A DNA stretch of 26,959 bases, taken from positions 1-26,959 of the IMG/VR virus record IMGVR_UViG_3300040801_000995; one strand, written 5' to 3'. Position 1 is the stretch's first letter. Each line of letters begins with the position of its first letter. Position numbers and translations under genes: made by a program. A model generated the notes under the pieces. It was not told where the DNA came from, did no database searches, and saw only the letters and a list, made by a program, of their open reading frames with translations. The DNA comes from a virus. Of the stretch, positions 24,358 to 26,959 are shown one piece after another.

Positions 24358-25052
24358 TGAATTTTGATAATAAATTATATATTGGTCTTGTTGAAGACAA
24401 CATCGATCCAGATAGGAAAGGTAGATGTAAAGTTAGAATTCAAGGAATTTTTGATGATATTCCATTAAATGATATTCCTTGGGCAGAACCATATAAATAT
24501 TTAGCTGGTAAATCATTTGAATTACCAGCAGTTGGTAAAATAGTTAATATAATATTTCAGAATAATAATATTTATTCTCCTTTATATTTATTTTCTCAAA
24601 ATTATAATATAAATCTTAAAGAAGAATTAAATGATATATCTGATGATGAATATCAAGATTTAATTTCTATCCTTTTTGATCATCGTTCACAAATATATAC
24701 TAATAATACTGATTTGACAATAGATTATAAATATAACAAAGTTACTATTGATAATGATAATATTAATGTTGAGTTATCTAATAATAGTAAAAGGGTTAAT
24801 ATTGGTACTAAAAAATCAACACAACAATTTTTATTGGGTAATAATTGGTATGATTGGGTGGATAAATTTGTTAGGGCTTTGCAAAATGATCCTTCAATGT
24901 TAGGAAATGGTACAATAGTTGGACCACCACTTCCAATTGTTAAACCGGATTTAACATTAAATATATTAAAAGATTATTGGTTGAAAAAAGATAGTTTTTT
25001 ATCCAATAATATAAATGTGGTTGATAATAAAAAAGTTAAGAAATTAGAATAA
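24357..25052 (+). CDS. gp5-like OB-fold spike/hub protein, copy A
   Basis: 231 residues. The N-terminal 90 residues have the hallmark of the gp5/VgrG OB domain: KLYIGLVEDNIDPDRKGRCK, VRIQGIF, DIPWAEPYK, ELPAVGKIVNIIF. T4 gp5 has VEDRMDPLKLGRVRVRV in the same place. There is no lysozyme domain and no long beta-helix; the C-terminal part includes VNIGTKKSTQQFLLGNNWYD. It begins on the A of the previous stop (TAATG). It probably sits under the hub as part of the central spike complex. Confidence 0.78.
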   Translation: MNFDNKLYIGLVEDNIDPDRKGRCKVRIQGIFDDIPLNDIPWAEPYKYLAGKSFELPAVGKIVNIIFQNNNIYSPLYLFSQNYNINLKEELNDISDDEYQDLISILFDHRSQIYTNNTDLTIDYKYNKVTIDNDNINVELSNNSKRVNIGTKKSTQQFLLGNNWYDWVDKFVRALQNDPSMLGNGTIVGPPLPIVKPDLTLNILKDYWLKKDSFLSNNINVVDNKKVKKLE

Positions 25053-25729
25053 TGGATTTGAATAATAAAATATATGCTGGTATTGTTGAAGATATTAATG
25101 ATCCAAATAAGAACGGTAGAATAAAAATTAGAGTTCAAGGAATTTTTGAAGAAATTCCATTAGAAGATATTCCTTGGGCAGAACCATATAAATCTTTAGC
25201 GGGTAAATCATTTGAATTACCTGCTTTAGGTAAACTAGTAAATGTGGTTTTTCCTAATAATAATTTATATAATCCACATTATATATTTTCACAAAATTAT
25301 AATATAAATTTACAGGAAGAATTAAATGATATGTCTGATGAAGAATATCAAAATTTTAATGCATTATTATTTGATCATCGTTCACAAATATATGTTAATG
25401 ATTCTAATTTAACTTTGGATTATAAATATAACAAAATTACTATTGATAATGAATCAATAAATTTAGAAGCCAAAAACAACCAACAAAAAATAAATATTGG
25501 TACTAAAAAATCAACTCAACAAGCGGTATTAGGTAATCATTGGTTAGATTGGTTTGATTCTTTAGTGGAAACTTTACAAAAACCCCAAACACTTATGGGT
25601 AATTTAGGAGCACCTGTAATAAGACCAGAACTTGATGCTGTTTTAGCAGAATATTGGTTACTTAGAAAAACTTTTATATCTGATCATGTTTACTTAACAG
25701 ATGATAATAAAATAAAAAAAATAGAATAA
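25052..25729 (+). CDS. gp5-like OB-fold spike/hub protein, copy B
   Basis: 225 residues, a tandem duplicate of the gene before it, sharing roughly two thirds of residues by eye over the first 190 positions (for example DIPWAEPYK, LAGKSFELPA, FSQNYNIN, FDHRSQIY, INIGTKKSTQQ). The C-terminal 40 residues differ. Both copies are intact with the same TAATG junctions, so they are probably both used, for instance as a mixed trimer or as alternative spikes. Confidence 0.78.
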   Translation: MDLNNKIYAGIVEDINDPNKNGRIKIRVQGIFEEIPLEDIPWAEPYKSLAGKSFELPALGKLVNVVFPNNNLYNPHYIFSQNYNINLQEELNDMSDEEYQNFNALLFDHRSQIYVNDSNLTLDYKYNKITIDNESINLEAKNNQQKINIGTKKSTQQAVLGNHWLDWFDSLVETLQKPQTLMGNLGAPVIRPELDAVLAEYWLLRKTFISDHVYLTDDNKIKKIE

Positions 25730-26959
25730 TGTCTAAAAGAAAAAATAAAGCTAAAGTTGATGATGTTTATTTAGAAATAGATGATAATGGTGTTATTGGA
25801 AATCCTTCAAATCATCCAACTAAAGTTTCACCACAAGCAAAAGATAATATAAATAAACAAAATGAAAAAGCCAAAGAAGATGTTAAATCTTCTATACCTA
25901 AAGAAACTGTTATAGATACCACTATACCAGATTACAACACTATCGGAGATTCTGATTCTAATGATGAAGGTATTTTTATAAAAAAAGAAAACATTTATAC
26001 TGGTGATAGAACTAATTCAACTTATCAAGAGTATATTAAAGAACAAGAAAAAATAGACAATAATATTGATTTAGAAATTGAATCTTTGGAGAATGGCACA
26101 GAAATAGAAGAGTCTGACATTTTAGAACAAAATCAATACTATATCAAATCAGAAAAAACATACAATTCTTCTTATGGTCCATATATTGATAATTTAGAAT
26201 TATCTGGTGATATAAATAAGTCTAAATTTAGTAATAAAAAAGGCGATATTAATGTTGAAGTTTATAATGGTGAAGGCGAACTATTAGGATATAGACCATT
26301 GGTTAGAAACAATCCTTATGGGATACCTATAATTCAAGATTTTTATGCTGCAGTAGCAAGATTATCAACTGGTGCAGAATTAGAAGGTGTTGATTTAACT
26401 TTTTTTAGAGGTTATCAATCTATCAATAACCAAACAAGTATTAGAAGACAATATGCACCAGAAAATAAAAAAACAGATGATGAATGGTTAAAATCAGCAG
26501 AACCTAATGCTGGATTTAAAAATTTTAATGGTGATGATATAAAAGTAAATAAACCTGGTTATGGTTATCATATATTCGGCACAGCTTTTGATATAGATAC
26601 AATAAATAATGAAGTGTATAAATGGATGATTAAAAATGCTCATAATTATGGTTTTTATAGAACCATAGAATCTGAAATTTGGCATTGGGAATATAAACCT
26701 TGGCTGTATAGACTTGGTGGTGAACAAAATCCATCACAAAATAAATCTGATGCTTGGACAACATGGAAAAATCTTTATAAGCAAGTTTCTAATGAAAATG
26801 ATCCTATCGGTCCTAAATTTATTCCAAAAGAACATAATTCTTGGTTAGGTTATCATAAGTTAGCAGAAATAAAAATGATTGATAATTCTATACCATCATT
26901 TATTTCTTCTGGTAATACCGGAGAAACTATAATATTTGCAGATTTGGTTGAACAAACAC
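25729..26959 (+). CDS. Tail protein with M15/VanY-type peptidase domain (3' truncated)
   Basis: 410 residues visible before the window ends. Residues 1-150 are polar and probably disordered. A VanY/M15 D,D- or L,D-carboxypeptidase-like domain follows at about 180-325: TFFRGYQSINNQTSIRRQ, then PGYGYHIFGTAFDID with H281 and D288, and EIWHWEYKP with E316 and H319. These match the zinc ligands (His, Asp, His) and catalytic Glu of the family. The enzyme would cut peptidoglycan stem peptides. At the end of the spike operon it is likely the tail-associated wall-penetrating enzyme, replacing the lysozyme domain of T4 gp5. The start is the ATG overlapping the previous TAA. Confidence 0.82.
   Translation, partial: MSKRKNKAKVDDVYLEIDDNGVIGNPSNHPTKVSPQAKDNINKQNEKAKEDVKSSIPKETVIDTTIPDYNTIGDSDSNDEGIFIKKENIYTGDRTNSTYQEYIKEQEKIDNNIDLEIESLENGTEIEESDILEQNQYYIKSEKTYNSSYGPYIDNLELSGDINKSKFSNKKGDINVEVYNGEGELLGYRPLVRNNPYGIPIIQDFYAAVARLSTGAELEGVDLTFFRGYQSINNQTSIRRQYAPENKKTDDEWLKSAEPNAGFKNFNGDDIKVNKPGYGYHIFGTAFDIDTINNEVYKWMIKNAHNYGFYRTIESEIWHWEYKPWLYRLGGEQNPSQNKSDAWTTWKNLYKQVSNENDPIGPKFIPKEHNSWLGYHKLAEIKMIDNSIPSFISSGNTGETIIFADLVEQT

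Noticed and set aside
1-26959. tRNA genes
   Set aside because: No cloverleaf with a GC-rich acceptor stem and TTCGA-like loop was seen; gaps between genes are too short and too AT-rich.

Overview
This window is a strongly AT-rich segment of a T4-like (contractile-tailed, myovirus-type) phage genome. The evidence is a UvsX recombinase, a gp41-type DnaB helicase, a gp47-type recombination subunit, a probable gp16-like terminase small subunit, and a baseplate/hub block with gp53-, gp27/gpD- and gp5-like proteins. The code is the standard one (TAA preferred, TGA used once at 21095-21097). Almost no start codon has a Shine-Dalgarno sequence; A/T-only leaders precede the ATGs. This would fit a host such as Bacteroidota, but the host is inference.

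Layout. 1-1823: the glutamine-rich end of a truncated gene, two small plus-strand genes whose products share a KKFSQ N-terminus, and a minus-strand terminase small subunit candidate. 1820-4620 (minus): a gp47/Mre11-like protein that has lost its metal ligands, then six small unrecognised genes. 4646-18588 (minus): a replication and nucleotide-metabolism block, transcribed right to left as uvsX, gene 41, an acidic protein, and nrdJ (B12-dependent ribonucleotide reductase). 18707-26959 (plus): one unknown gene, then a tightly overlapping baseplate operon ending in a truncated M15-peptidase protein.

The remarkable part is 4646-18588. All three recognised enzymes there are fractured genes. Each is cut inside a split intein, and the N- and C-terminal fragments are separate genes with other genes lodged between them. 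The nrdJ break holds a Vsr-fold endonuclease with seven KYGEDEG repeats, preceded by a 16-bp hairpin that buries its ribosome binding site. The gene 41 break holds a zinc-finger Vsr-fold endonuclease, an 80-residue protein and a predicted ADP-ribosyltransferase-fold protein. The uvsX break holds only a paralogue of that ART-like protein and no recognisable endonuclease. nrdJ also carries two contiguous inteins, one LAGLIDADG and one HNH, making five inteins in the window. The second abuts the predicted radical cysteine of nrdJ. The gene 41 intein is atypically split, with a 32-residue N-part and a 121-residue C-part.

Protein trans-splicing must therefore rebuild recombinase, helicase and reductase before the phage can replicate. 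Split inteins with Vsr-like free-standing endonucleases are a known arrangement from marine metagenomes. The ART-like occupants, especially as sole cargo in uvsX, and the hairpin-gated endonuclease look less described and are the leads to follow.
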